Assembly (NCBI RefSeq): GCF_003428645.1
Contig: NZ_QVQH01000011.1
Span: forward strand, 1 to 64,000
Direction of reading: 5' to 3'
Length of the DNA stretch: 64,000 nt
Source: Geodermatophilus marinus
GTDB lineage: Bacteria > Actinomycetota > Actinomycetes > Mycobacteriales > Geodermatophilaceae
Shown: positions 1-8,148 of the stretch, piece by piece
Layout: each line of letters starts with the position of its first letter
Numbering within the stretch: position 1 is the stretch's first letter
Made by a program: the position numbers and the translations under genes
The notes under the pieces: generated by a model
Told to the model about the DNA's origin: nothing
The model's database searches: none
What the model saw: only the letters and a program-made list of their open reading frames with translations

Positions 1-34
1 GGCGGATCTCCGCCCAGTCCTCCACTGCCAGCAC
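1..34 (-). CDS. istA: IS21 transposase IstA, 5' end only (cut by window edge)
   Basis: A GTG at 34-32 opens a reading frame giving VLAVEDWAEIR before the window ends. This resembles the usual first residues of actinobacterial IstA, where a VEDWAEIRRL-type segment leads into the helix-turn-helix. A purine-rich GGGGAGGGA stretch (about 40-48) lies at ribosome-binding distance. The catalytic DDE domain and the istB helper ATPase would be outside the window, so it cannot be said whether the gene is intact. Confidence 0.65.
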   Translation of the reverse strand, partial: MLAVEDWAEIR

Positions 35-72
35 CTCGTCCCTCCCCGGCTCGGCTCGAGCCAGGGTCTCGG

Positions 73-115
73 GAGGGGGTCAACTTTCGACCGTCGCGAG
101 GGGGTCAGTTTTCAG
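73..115. repeat. Pair of IS21-type terminal repeats
   Basis: Two near-identical 17-mers, gagggggtcaactttcg (73-89) and gagggggtcagttttca (98-114), form a direct repeat with 25-bp periodicity just inside the element end. In IS21-type elements such repeats are the binding sites of the IstA transposase. Only this end is visible. Confidence 0.7.
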
Positions 116-127
116 GCGTCGTCGACA

Positions 128-253
128 CCGGCTGCGGTCGCCGGCCCCCATGCCCCTGATCGCCCACGTGCCACCCCCACCCGGGGGTCCGGCCGGTCCC
201 CCCGGCCGGCACGTGCCAACGGAGAGGAGGCAGCCCCGTGGTCACGTCCCCCC
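128..253 (+). promoter_or_regulatory. Upstream region of the csl/glx operon
   Basis: This 126-bp stretch between the IS end and cslA holds two CACGTGCC motifs: CACGTG at 165-170, and GGCACGTGCC, a perfect 10-bp palindrome, at 209-218. An 8-bp inverted repeat ccggccgg lies at 189-196 and 202-209. A strong Shine-Dalgarno (ggagaggagg, 221-230) sits 7 bases before a GTG at 238 that opens a seven-codon mini-ORF (238-261), which overlaps the chosen cslA start at 254. The CACGTG sites are candidate operators; the regulator is unknown. Confidence 0.45.
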
Positions 254-2074
254 GTGACTGAGCGTGCTGCTCGTCCCCACTACCCCTACGACGACTTCAG
301 CGAGCTCGCCGGGCCCCTCGAGGACCCGGCGGAGGAGCCGCGGGTCCGCTTCCGCCCGGTGACCCGCGGCGCGGCCCGCGTCCGGGCGTACCTGCTGGTC
401 GCCGGGGCGCTGACCTTCGAGGCCGTCTTCCTCCTCTGGCTGCTGCAGCCCGAGCACCACCCCGAGTTCGACGGCGGCTGGCGGGCGGCGCTCGCCCTGG
501 GGCTGATCGGCAGCGTCGCGGTCATCGAGCTGCTGCGCCTGGTGAACGTGTTCACCCTCACCGTGGCGACCCTCAACGCCCGCGACCCGCTGCCGATGAC
601 CCCGCTGACGGGCCAGCGGATCGCGTTCCTCACCACCATCGTCCCCGGCAAGGAGCCGCTGGACATGGTGCGGCGGACGCTGGAGGGCGCCCTCCGGATG
701 ACCTACGACGGGGTCCTCGACGTGTGGCTGCTCGACGAGGGCGACGACCCCGACGTCCGGGCCACGTGCGCCGAGCTCGGCGTCCGGCACTTCAGCCGGC
801 ACGGGGTGGCGCGCTGGAACCAGCCGACCGGGCGCAACAAGGCCAGGACCAAGCACGGCAACTACAACGCCTGGCTGGAGGCGCACGGCGACGGCTACGA
901 CTTCTGGCTGTCGGTCGACTCCGACCACGTCCCGCTGCCCAACTTCGCCGAGCGGCTCATGGGCTACTTCCACGACCCGGACGTCGCCTTCGTCGTCGGC
1001 CCGCAGGTCTACGGCAACTACGACAACCTGGTCACCCGCGGCGCGGAGTCGCAGCAGTACCTCTTCCACAGCGTGCTGCAGCGGGCCGCCAACCGGTTCA
1101 CCACCGCGATGTTCGTCGGCACGAACAACGCCGTCCGGCTCTCGGCGCTGCGGGCCATCGGCGGGCTGCAGGACTCCATCACCGAGGACGCCGCGACCAG
1201 CATCGTCTGGCACTCCAGCCGCAACCCGGCGACGGGCCGGCCGTGGGGGTCGGTCTACACCCCCGACGTCCTGGCCGTGGGGGAGGGGCCCTCGACCTGG
1301 CGGGACTACTTCACCCAGCAGGGCCGGTGGGCGCGGGGGACCGACGAGGTCGTCCTGCGGCTGTTCTGGCGGGTCGCCCGGCGCCTGTCGTTCTGGCGGC
1401 GGGCGCACTACGCGCTGCTGATGTCCTTCTACCCGGCGGCCGCGCTCAGCTGGGTCCTGGGCATCACCAACCTGGTCGCCTACCTGCTGACCGGCGTGGC
1501 GGGCCTGCTGGTCTCCGCGCAGCTGTGGGCGATGCTCTACGTCAACGCCGCCGTCCTGCAGGTCGCCGTCTACCTGTGGAACCGCCGGCACAACGTCAGC
1601 CCGCACGAGGAGGAGGGCTCCTCGGGCGTCGGCGGCATGCTGATGTCGGTCTTCTCCACACCGGTGTACGTCAGCGCCCTGTGGGCCGCCGTCCGCAACC
1701 GCGCCATCACCTTCGCCGTCACCCGCAAGGGCGCGGTCGACGGCGACCGGGTGCTCACCTTCTCCCGGCACCTGGTCTGGGCGGCCGTGCTGCTGGTGGC
1801 GCTGGGCCTCTCCCAGGTCCGGGGCCACACCCACGCCGAGATCCGCGGGTGGGCGGTGCTCACCCTGCTCGCCTGCCTGCTGCCCGTGGGGATCTGGCTC
1901 ACCGGGCGGGTGCGTGCCCGGCTGCGCCGGCCCGCCCCCGTGGCGGCTCCGCCGGCCCTCCCCGCCCCGCGGAACGCGCGGGCCGACGGGCTGCCCGCAC
2001 CGGCGGTCGCGTTCGTCGGCAACCGCGCCGCCCTCTCCGCCGCCCTCCCCGTCCCCCAGGAGACCCCCCGATGA
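254..2074 (+). CDS. cslA: CslA-like membrane glycosyltransferase family 2 (cellulose synthase-like)
   Basis: Processive beta-glycosyltransferase that would polymerise a sugar nucleotide and pass the glycan through the membrane. The 606-residue protein has two N-terminal membrane segments, a GT2 domain with D161 (LLDEGDD), D222/D224 of the SVDSDHVP motif, D312 (TED) and QQGRW (355-359), then about four C-terminal membrane segments and a Pro/Ala-rich tail. These are the D,D,D,Q(Q/R)xRW residues of cellulose and chitin synthases. Unlike BcsA there is no PilZ domain after the membrane part, so direct cyclic-di-GMP control is not expected. The start is the GTG at 254; translation may be coupled to a mini-ORF at 238-261. 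It overlaps glxA by ATGA. In Streptomyces the same gene order makes a hyphal-tip glucan. Confidence 0.9.
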   Translation: MTERAARPHYPYDDFSELAGPLEDPAEEPRVRFRPVTRGAARVRAYLLVAGALTFEAVFLLWLLQPEHHPEFDGGWRAALALGLIGSVAVIELLRLVNVFTLTVATLNARDPLPMTPLTGQRIAFLTTIVPGKEPLDMVRRTLEGALRMTYDGVLDVWLLDEGDDPDVRATCAELGVRHFSRHGVARWNQPTGRNKARTKHGNYNAWLEAHGDGYDFWLSVDSDHVPLPNFAERLMGYFHDPDVAFVVGPQVYGNYDNLVTRGAESQQYLFHSVLQRAANRFTTAMFVGTNNAVRLSALRAIGGLQDSITEDAATSIVWHSSRNPATGRPWGSVYTPDVLAVGEGPSTWRDYFTQQGRWARGTDEVVLRLFWRVARRLSFWRRAHYALLMSFYPAAALSWVLGITNLVAYLLTGVAGLLVSAQLWAMLYVNAAVLQVAVYLWNRRHNVSPHEEEGSSGVGGMLMSVFSTPVYVSALWAAVRNRAITFAVTRKGAVDGDRVLTFSRHLVWAAVLLVALGLSQVRGHTHAEIRGWAVLTLLACLLPVGIWLTGRVRARLRRPAPVAAPPALPAPRNARADGLPAPAVAFVGNRAALSAALPVPQETPR

Positions 2075-4092
2075 CCCGCCGCAGGCCCCGGCCGCTGCGC
2101 CGGCTGCGCAACGCCGCCCTCACCACCCTCACGGTGGCCGGCCTCGTCGCCGCCAACGGCCCCGTGGTGACCGACGTCGTCACCGCGGCCTACACCGACT
2201 TCCAGCGCAGCCGGCCCGACTACATGGCGCAGCACGGCTCCTGGGAGACCGTCGAGCTGCCGGAGGAATACCGCGTCCAGGCCATCCACGCCGCGCTGCT
2301 GCACACCGGCAAGGTGCTGCTGATCGCCGGGTCGGGCAACGACGCCCAGGACTTCGAGGCCGGCACCTTCCGCACCGTCGTATGGGACCCGGTCACCGGG
2401 GAGACGAAGGAGGTCCCCACCCCGGAGGACCTGTTCTGCTCCGGGCACGCCTACCTGCCCAACGGCAACCTGCTCGTCGCCGGCGGCACCCGCCGCTACG
2501 AGGTGCTCGCCGGGGACGTCGAGCGCGCCGCCGGCGTGCTCACCGTCAAGAACGAGCGGGACGACGGCACGGTGGCCCTGCCCGCCGGCACCCGCTTCAC
2601 CGCCGACGGCCTGACCTGGCTGTCGACCGAGGACGTCACGGTGCCGCCCGCGCACACCATGCCCGACGGCACCCGCATGGCCGGCGAGCAGACGGTGTGG
2701 GTGGAGGCGGAGGCCGAGGGCGAGGAGTACGTCGTCACCGGCAGCCGGCAGTTCCGCATCCCCGACGTCGAGCCGTCGCGGCGCGACGAGGTCTACGGCC
2801 TGGCCGACAGCCTCACCCTGGACAAGCAGAACTACCGGGGGCTGGACGCCTCGTACGAGTTCGACGTCGCCACGGAGACCTACCGCCGGGCCGGCCGGCT
2901 GGCCGAGTCCCGGTGGTACCCGACGCTGGTCGGGCTGGAGGGCGGGCGCGTGCTGGCCGTCTCCGGCCTCGACGAGCACGGCGTGGTCCTCGACGGGGAG
3001 AACGAGGTCTACGACCCGGCCACCCGCACCTGGTCGGCGGCGCCGGAGCTGGAGCGCTACTTCCCGACCTACCCGGGCCTGCACCGGCTCGCCGACGGGG
3101 ACCGGATCTTCTACAGCGGCGCCAACACCGGCTACGGCTCGCACCTGGAGGGGCGCCGGCCCGGCATCTGGGACCTGCGGGACAACTCCTGGCAGGACGT
3201 CCCGGGCCTGCGCGACCCCGAGTTCAACGAGACCGCGGCCTCCTTCTTCCTCGCCCCCGTGCAGGACCAGCGGGTCGCGATCATCGGCGGCGGGGGCGTC
3301 GGCGACAGCGAGGAGTCCACGGCCCGCTTCGACGTCGTCGACCTCACCGACCCGCGGCCGCGCTTCACGCCGCTGCCCGACCACCCGAGCCCGGCCCGCT
3401 ACCTCAACGCCGTCACGCTGCCCGACGACCGGACCCTCATCACCGGGGGCTCGGTGGGCTACCGCGGCAACTCGCGGAGCGACCTGCACCTGACCACGAT
3501 GTTCGACCCGGGGTCGGGGGAGGTGCTGCCGGCGGCGCCGAACGAGATCGGGCGCAACTACCACGCCACCGCGGTGCTGCTGCCCGACGGGCGGGTCATG
3601 ACCATGGGCTCGGACCCGCTGTTCTCCGACGCGGAGAACACCATCCCGGGGACGTTCGAGACGCGGATCGAGATCTACTCGCCGCCGTACCTGCACGCCG
3701 GGGAGCGCCCCGCGCTCACCGCCGCGCCCACCGAGATCACCCGCGGCAGCACGTTCACCGTCACCGCCGACACCGAGGTCGCCGAGGCCCGGCTGCTGCG
3801 CCCGAGCGCCGTGACCCACCAGACCGACCCGGAGCAGCGCTCGATCGCCCTGGACGTGGCCCCGGCGGGGGAGGAGGCCCCGGCCGGCCAGGAGCACTGC
3901 CCGGACGGCGACCACGCGGCGGCCGGGCACGCGGCCGACTGCCCCGCCGGCGGCTGCTGCGGGTCGGACGCGGGCACCTACGAGCTGAGCGTCCCGGACG
4001 AGGAGGGGATCACCCCCTCCGGCTGGTACATGCTCGTGGTGCTCGACGCCGCGGGGATCCCCTCCCCGGCGCGGTGGGTGCGCGTGGCATGA
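2071..4092 (+). CDS. glxA: GlxA-like mononuclear copper radical oxidase (galactose oxidase family)
   Basis: 673-residue secreted or membrane-anchored oxidase of the galactose/glyoxal oxidase family, which oxidises alcohols or aldehydes to give H2O2. An Arg-rich N-terminus precedes one hydrophobic segment (about 14-38). Kelch-type repeats follow, then an Ig-like C-terminal domain. The likely Cys-Tyr cofactor residues are C123 (FCSGHAY) and Y283 (RWYPT); Y497 and H498 (NYHATAV) and H583 (THQTDPEQR) match the other copper ligands. A segment at about 600-630 carries Cys 610, 624, 629, 630 and His 609, 615, 620. It replaces a short loop just after the H583 strand and is unusual. The start overlaps the cslA stop (ATGA) and the stop overlaps the cslZ start. 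Cofactor positions come from motif matching, not a structure. Confidence 0.9.
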   Translation: MTRRRPRPLRRLRNAALTTLTVAGLVAANGPVVTDVVTAAYTDFQRSRPDYMAQHGSWETVELPEEYRVQAIHAALLHTGKVLLIAGSGNDAQDFEAGTFRTVVWDPVTGETKEVPTPEDLFCSGHAYLPNGNLLVAGGTRRYEVLAGDVERAAGVLTVKNERDDGTVALPAGTRFTADGLTWLSTEDVTVPPAHTMPDGTRMAGEQTVWVEAEAEGEEYVVTGSRQFRIPDVEPSRRDEVYGLADSLTLDKQNYRGLDASYEFDVATETYRRAGRLAESRWYPTLVGLEGGRVLAVSGLDEHGVVLDGENEVYDPATRTWSAAPELERYFPTYPGLHRLADGDRIFYSGANTGYGSHLEGRRPGIWDLRDNSWQDVPGLRDPEFNETAASFFLAPVQDQRVAIIGGGGVGDSEESTARFDVVDLTDPRPRFTPLPDHPSPARYLNAVTLPDDRTLITGGSVGYRGNSRSDLHLTTMFDPGSGEVLPAAPNEIGRNYHATAVLLPDGRVMTMGSDPLFSDAENTIPGTFETRIEIYSPPYLHAGERPALTAAPTEITRGSTFTVTADTEVAEARLLRPSAVTHQTDPEQRSIALDVAPAGEEAPAGQEHCPDGDHAAAGHAADCPAGGCCGSDAGTYELSVPDEEGITPSGWYMLVVLDAAGIPSPARWVRVA

Positions 4093-5144
4093 GGCGCACG
4101 TCCCAGCGCTCCCTGCGGGCGCTCGCGCTGGCCGCCGCGGCGCTCGGGGCCGTGGCCTGCGGTGGCGCCGCGGCGCCCGGCGACGACCGGGGCCGGGTCG
4201 CCCCGGCCGACCCCGCGGCGTCCGCCGTCGAGCGCGACCGCCTGCCGGGGCGGCTGTGGGTGAACCCCGAGGGGCACGGCCCGGCCGCCGTCCGGCAGGC
4301 GATCGAGGAGGGCCGGGACGCGGACGCCGAGCTGCTGGCCCCCTTCGCCGAGCAGCCGACCGCCACCTGGGTGGCGACCCCGGAGAACCCCTACCCGGCG
4401 GTGCTCGAGGTGTCCGAGGCCGCGGCGGCCGTGGACCGGGTGCCGGTCCTCGTCGCCTACCACGTCCCGGGCCGGGACTGCGGCTCCTACTCCGCCGGCG
4501 GCGCCCCCGACGTCGACGCCTACCTCGGCTGGGTCGGCAGCTTCGCCGCCGCGCTCGGGGACCGCCCCGCGGTCGTGGTCCTGGAGCCGGACTCCGTGGC
4601 GCACGCCCTGATCGGCTGCCCGGGGGTCGACCCCGAGGCGCGCTTCGACCTGCTGGCGCAGGCGGTGGCGATCCTCGACCGGCAGCCGAGGACCCGCGTC
4701 TACCTCGACGCCGGCAACGCCGGCTGGATCCAGGACCTGCCGGCCCTCGCCGAGGCGCTGCGGCGCAGCGGCGTCGACCGGGCCGAGGGCTTCGCCCTCA
4801 ACGTCGCCAACTTCGAGACCACCGAGGCCAGCGCCGAGTACGGGCTGGCGCTGTCCCGGCAGCTGGAGGAGGGCGCGCCGCCGGGGACGCCGGCCGCGCA
4901 CTTCGTCATCGACACCAGCCGCAACGGCGCCGGCCCGGTGCCGGACACCGGGTCGGACGAGGACCGCTGGTGCAACCCGGAGGGACGCCTGCTGGGGGAG
5001 GCCCCGACCACCGACCCCGGCCTGGAGCGGGTCGACGCGCTGCTGTGGGTCAAGCAGCCCGGCGACTCCGACGGCACCTGCCGCGGCGGGCCCCCCGCGG
5101 GCCGCTGGTGGCCGGAGGGGGCCGCCGAGCTCGCGGGCGGCTGA
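4089..5144 (+). CDS. cslZ: Secreted GH6 endoglucanase of the csl operon (CslZ-like)
   Basis: Glycoside hydrolase family 6 enzyme expected to cut beta-1,4-glucan made by the upstream synthase. Residues 1-30 form a lipoprotein-type signal peptide (AALGAVACGG, lipobox Cys). The GH6 signature VLVAYHVPGRDCGSYSAGG is clear, as are the VVLEPDSVAH segment with the catalytic-acid Asp and the C-terminal LWVKQPGDSDGTC motif. At 351 residues it is a normal single-domain length without a carbohydrate-binding module. The ATG overlaps the glxA stop, so the three genes form one translationally coupled unit. It probably trims or releases the polymer at the cell surface. Confidence 0.9.
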   Translation: MRRTSQRSLRALALAAAALGAVACGGAAAPGDDRGRVAPADPAASAVERDRLPGRLWVNPEGHGPAAVRQAIEEGRDADAELLAPFAEQPTATWVATPENPYPAVLEVSEAAAAVDRVPVLVAYHVPGRDCGSYSAGGAPDVDAYLGWVGSFAAALGDRPAVVVLEPDSVAHALIGCPGVDPEARFDLLAQAVAILDRQPRTRVYLDAGNAGWIQDLPALAEALRRSGVDRAEGFALNVANFETTEASAEYGLALSRQLEEGAPPGTPAAHFVIDTSRNGAGPVPDTGSDEDRWCNPEGRLLGEAPTTDPGLERVDALLWVKQPGDSDGTCRGGPPAGRWWPEGAAELAGG

Positions 5145-5213
5145 CCGGGCGGGTGGTGCAGATCTCAACGGGACCGCAACCAGGGCGGCGGTGCCGAGCC
5201 GGCGGTGCAGGTC

Positions 5214-5219
5214 TAGCGT
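5214..5219 (+). promoter_or_regulatory. -10 box TAGCGT of the GGDEF-EAL leader transcript
   Basis: TAGCGT in the context gtcTAGCGTgg matches -10 boxes at 27138, 30081 and 53043 in this window. Transcription would begin around 5226, right at the first strand of the structured leader, giving an untranslated region of about 210 nt. Confidence 0.45.
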
Positions 5220-5226
5220 GGGAGGC

Positions 5227-5319
5227 CGGATCGCCGGTCCGAAGCGGCAGGTAAGAACCGGAGCGACGACGCTGGCCGCGCTGGGCGTCTGCAGTGGTCT
5301 CACGGCCGCCGGCGATCCG
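5227..5319 (+). ncRNA. Candidate structured 5' leader RNA (unidentified riboswitch-like element)
   Basis: An 11-bp perfect long-range helix pairs 5227-5237 (CGGATCGCCGG) with 5309-5319 (CCGGCGATCCG), enclosing 71 nt. Inside, AGCG-ACGA-CGCT folds as a small hairpin near 5262-5273 and GGCCG (5274-5278) pairs with CGGCC (5303-5307), so a multi-branch shape is possible. A second hairpin, GTCCGG...CCGGAC (5402-5420), lies immediately before the Shine-Dalgarno of the GGDEF-EAL gene. I could not match it to the GEMM, c-di-AMP or cobalamin consensus from memory. In GC-rich DNA chance helices are common, so this is a candidate only. Confidence 0.35.
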
Positions 5320-5434
5320 CACACCACGGCGTGCGTCCCCCCCGCCGGGGTGACCGGCGCCTGCCCGCTCCTCCAGCCGCCCCCGCCCCGGGCCGATGGC
5401 CGTCCGGAACGTGTCCGGACGGAGGAGGTGGCCC

Positions 5435-8089
5435 GTGGGCGGGAGTGCCCGGCTCGGGACGGCGGACCGGCGGGGTGCCGCGCAGGCCGGCGGCGGGACC
5501 GTCGCCGTCCTCGTCGGCCTGCTGGTGGTCCTCGTCGGCTACCCGGTGCTCGACGGCCTCGTCGCCGACGTGGTCTACCTGGGGGTGGTGTGGGCGGCCG
5601 CCGCGATGGCCTGGTGGGCGGTGCAGCGGCAGGGCACCCCACCGGGGACGGCGCTGGTCGCCGTCGGCGTCAGCCTCAACGCCACCGGGGAGTCCTTCTG
5701 GGTCCTGCAGGACTGGGTCGGCGCGGCGCCCACCGTGTCGGCGGCCGACGGCGCCTACCTCGCCGGCTACGTGGCCCTCGGTGCCGGCATCTGGCGCACG
5801 GCGAGCAGCCGCGGGCGCGGCCGCCCCGAACAGGTGGACGGCTGGCTGGACGGTGCCGCGGTCTTCGTCGCGGCCTTCCTGCTCGCCTGGCAGTTCTCCG
5901 TGGGAGCGCTGGTCGCCGACGACGCGCTGCACCCGTTCACCCGGCTGGTCTGGGCACTGTACCCGGCGCTGGACGCCGCCCTCATCGGGCTGGTGCTCCG
6001 CCTGCTGGCCACCCGCGCCCGCGGTGACCGGGCCGCCCTCGCCCTCACCGCAGGTGCGGCCTGCTGGCTGGCCTCCGACACGGCCTACCTGCTGCTGGCC
6101 GATGCCGACCCGATGAGCACCTGGCTGGACACCGGCTGGCTGTGCGGCGCGCTGCTCATCGCCGCGGCGACCCGGCACCGGGCCCCGGCCGGCACCGACC
6201 CGGCCGATCGGCCCCTCGGGACGGGGCGGCTGGCGATCAGCATGGGCACGCTGCTGGTGCCGGCCGGCCTGCACCTCGTCGACGACCGGGTCGGGGCCGG
6301 GGGCACGCACGCGAGCATGGTCGGCGGCACGCTCCTGCTCACCCTCATCGTGTTCGTCCGCACCACGCGGCTGCTGCGCGCCGAGTCCGCGGCCCGCGCG
6401 CTGGTGGCCTCCCAGCAGCGGTACGGCGCCGCCCTCGCGCGCCATTCCTCCGACGCCGTGGTCGTGCTCGACGAGCGTGGTCGGCCGCTGAGCTGCCCCT
6501 CGTCCCCCGGGGGGCTCGAGCCGGGCGCCGGGACGAGCGCCGAGGAGCTGCTCGGGCTCACCGGCGTCGACCCCGCGCAGGCCCGGGTGGTCTTCGACCG
6601 GGCGCTGGCCGCCGGTGGCTCGGTGGTCGCGGCCGAGCTGCCCTGCCGGCGGGACGGCGTGGACCGCTGGGTGGCCGTCCGGCTGGTCGACCTGCGCACC
6701 GACCCCGACGTCGGGGGCGTCGTCGTCCACGTCACCGACATCACCGACCGCAAGCGCGCCGAGGCGGCCCTGGCCCACCAGGCCTTCCACGACCCCCTCA
6801 CCGGGCTGGCCAACCGGGCGCTGTTCACCGACCGCGTCGAGCAGGCGCTGCGCCGCCGCCGGCGGAGCTCGTCCGCGCCGGCCGTCGTCTTCGTCGACCT
6901 CGACCGGTTCAAGGCGGTCAACGACACCCTCGGTCACGCGGCCGGCGACGCGCTGCTCGTCGAGGTCGCCGGCCGGCTGCGCGGTGCGGTGCGGGCCGGG
7001 GACACCGTCGCCCGCCTGGGCGGGGACGAGTTCGCCGTCCTCGCCGAGCTCACCTCGGGCGCCCCGGGCGAGGCCGAGGCGGCCGCCGGCCGGGTGCTGG
7101 AGGCGCTGCGCCACCCCGCCGTGGTCGCCGGCCACCAGGTGCCGGTGTCGGCGAGCGTCGGGGTCGTCGTGGCCGCCGACGGGGCCGACGCGGACTCCCT
7201 GGTCCGCGACGCGGACACCGCCATGTACGAGGCCAAGGTCGCCGGCCGCGGCCGCCTCGCGCTCTTCGACCCGGCCATGCGCGCGGCCACGGTCGAGCGC
7301 CGGCTGCTGGAGCAGGAGCTGCGCGGGGCGCTGGAGGGCGGCCAGCTCCGGCTGGTGCACCAGCCCGTCGTCGACCTCGCCGACGGCCGGGTCGTGGGGT
7401 TCGAGGCGCTGCTGCGCTGGAACTCCCCGGTGCTCGGCCCCGTGCCACCCGCCCGCTTCGTGCCCGTCGCCGAGGAGCTCGGCCTCATCGGCGCGATCGG
7501 CGAGTGGGTGCTGCACGAGGCCTGCCGGACCGCAGCGGCCTGGCGCCGCGAGCACCCGGCCGCCGCCGGGCTCACCATGGCCGTCAACCTCTCCGCGGTG
7601 CAGCTGACCTCGCCCGGCCTGCTGGGCTCGGTGCGCGCCGCGCTGGCCGGCTCCGGCCTGCCGCCGGAGGCCCTGGTGCTCGAGGTCACCGAGACCGCCC
7701 TGGTGCAGGACGCGGCCCGGGCCGCCGGGTCGCTGGCCGGGCTGCGGGAGCTCGGCGTCCGCCTGGCCCTCGACGACTTCGGCACCGGCTACTCCTCGCT
7801 GCAGCACCTGCAGCGGTTCACCGTCGACGTCCTCAAGATCGACCGGTCCTTCGTCGCCGAGCTGCCCGAGGACGGCGGGCTGCCACCCCTCCTGCGCGGC
7901 CTGCTGGAGCTCGGCCGCGCGCTGGGCCTGGAGGTCCTCGCCGAGGGCGTGGAGACCGAGGCCCAGCGGCGGGCGCTGGCCCGGTCCGGCTGCGACTCCG
8001 CGCAGGGCTACCTCTTCGCCCGGCCGCTGGAGACCACCGACGCCGAGCTGCTCCTGCTCGGCCAGCCGGCGACCGCACCGCGGCTCTGA
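5435..8089 (+). CDS. Membrane-anchored PAS-GGDEF-EAL cyclic-di-GMP enzyme
   Basis: Bifunctional-type protein of 884 residues. About eight to nine membrane segments (residues 22-310) precede a PAS-like region, a GGDEF domain and an EAL domain. The GGDEF motif is intact (RLGGDEFAVL) and an RAGD inhibitory I-site lies five residues before it. The EAL domain keeps FEALLRW, DDFGTGYSS, LKIDRSF and AEGVET, so both synthesis and breakdown of c-di-GMP are plausible. The GTG at 5435 is chosen because GGAGGAGG (5421-5428) sits six bases before it; an in-frame ATG at 5396 lacks this. It follows the glucan operon by 290 bp, behind its own promoter and a structured leader. Confidence 0.9.
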   Translation: MGGSARLGTADRRGAAQAGGGTVAVLVGLLVVLVGYPVLDGLVADVVYLGVVWAAAAMAWWAVQRQGTPPGTALVAVGVSLNATGESFWVLQDWVGAAPTVSAADGAYLAGYVALGAGIWRTASSRGRGRPEQVDGWLDGAAVFVAAFLLAWQFSVGALVADDALHPFTRLVWALYPALDAALIGLVLRLLATRARGDRAALALTAGAACWLASDTAYLLLADADPMSTWLDTGWLCGALLIAAATRHRAPAGTDPADRPLGTGRLAISMGTLLVPAGLHLVDDRVGAGGTHASMVGGTLLLTLIVFVRTTRLLRAESAARALVASQQRYGAALARHSSDAVVVLDERGRPLSCPSSPGGLEPGAGTSAEELLGLTGVDPAQARVVFDRALAAGGSVVAAELPCRRDGVDRWVAVRLVDLRTDPDVGGVVVHVTDITDRKRAEAALAHQAFHDPLTGLANRALFTDRVEQALRRRRRSSSAPAVVFVDLDRFKAVNDTLGHAAGDALLVEVAGRLRGAVRAGDTVARLGGDEFAVLAELTSGAPGEAEAAAGRVLEALRHPAVVAGHQVPVSASVGVVVAADGADADSLVRDADTAMYEAKVAGRGRLALFDPAMRAATVERRLLEQELRGALEGGQLRLVHQPVVDLADGRVVGFEALLRWNSPVLGPVPPARFVPVAEELGLIGAIGEWVLHEACRTAAAWRREHPAAAGLTMAVNLSAVQLTSPGLLGSVRAALAGSGLPPEALVLEVTETALVQDAARAAGSLAGLRELGVRLALDDFGTGYSSLQHLQRFTVDVLKIDRSFVAELPEDGGLPPLLRGLLELGRALGLEVLAEGVETEAQRRALARSGCDSAQGYLFARPLETTDAELLLLGQPATAPRL

Positions 8090-8101
8090 CGCCCGCCGGG
8101 T

Positions 8102-8127
8102 CCGCCGCCGCCCGGGTGCGGCGGCGG
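8102..8127 (+). terminator. Hairpin terminator after the GGDEF-EAL gene
   Basis: A 10-bp perfect stem (8102-8111 with 8118-8127) with a six-base loop begins 12 bp after the stop codon. There is no T-run, as usual for terminators in very GC-rich actinobacteria. Confidence 0.6.
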
Positions 8128-8148
8128 GCGCCGGGGTAGGGCAGGGCC

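Larger units (their letters stand above)
1..127 (-). mobile_element. Terminal end of an IS21-family insertion sequence
   Basis: Read on the minus strand, position 127 begins TGTCGAC, followed by two copies of a GAAAACTGACCCCC-like repeat (98-115 and 73-89, offset 25 bp) and then the start of a transposase gene. Multiple internal repeats of this kind at a TGT-starting terminus are typical of IS21 (istA/istB) elements. The rest of the element lies outside the window to the left. The end sits about 125 bp upstream of the csl operon and points away from it. The family call rests on the repeats together with the IstA-like N-terminus. Confidence 0.75.

Noticed and set aside
254-2074. BcsA-type cellulose synthase with c-di-GMP control
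   Set aside because: There is no PilZ domain after the membrane helices and no bcsB/C/Z-type partners; the glxA and GH6 neighbours fit the CslA type.
724-4092. Very long overlapping frames on both strands across cslA, glxA and other genes
   Set aside because: High GC makes stop-free shadow frames common; their Arg/Pro/Ala-rich composition lacks motifs, and real genes with complete domains occupy the other frame.
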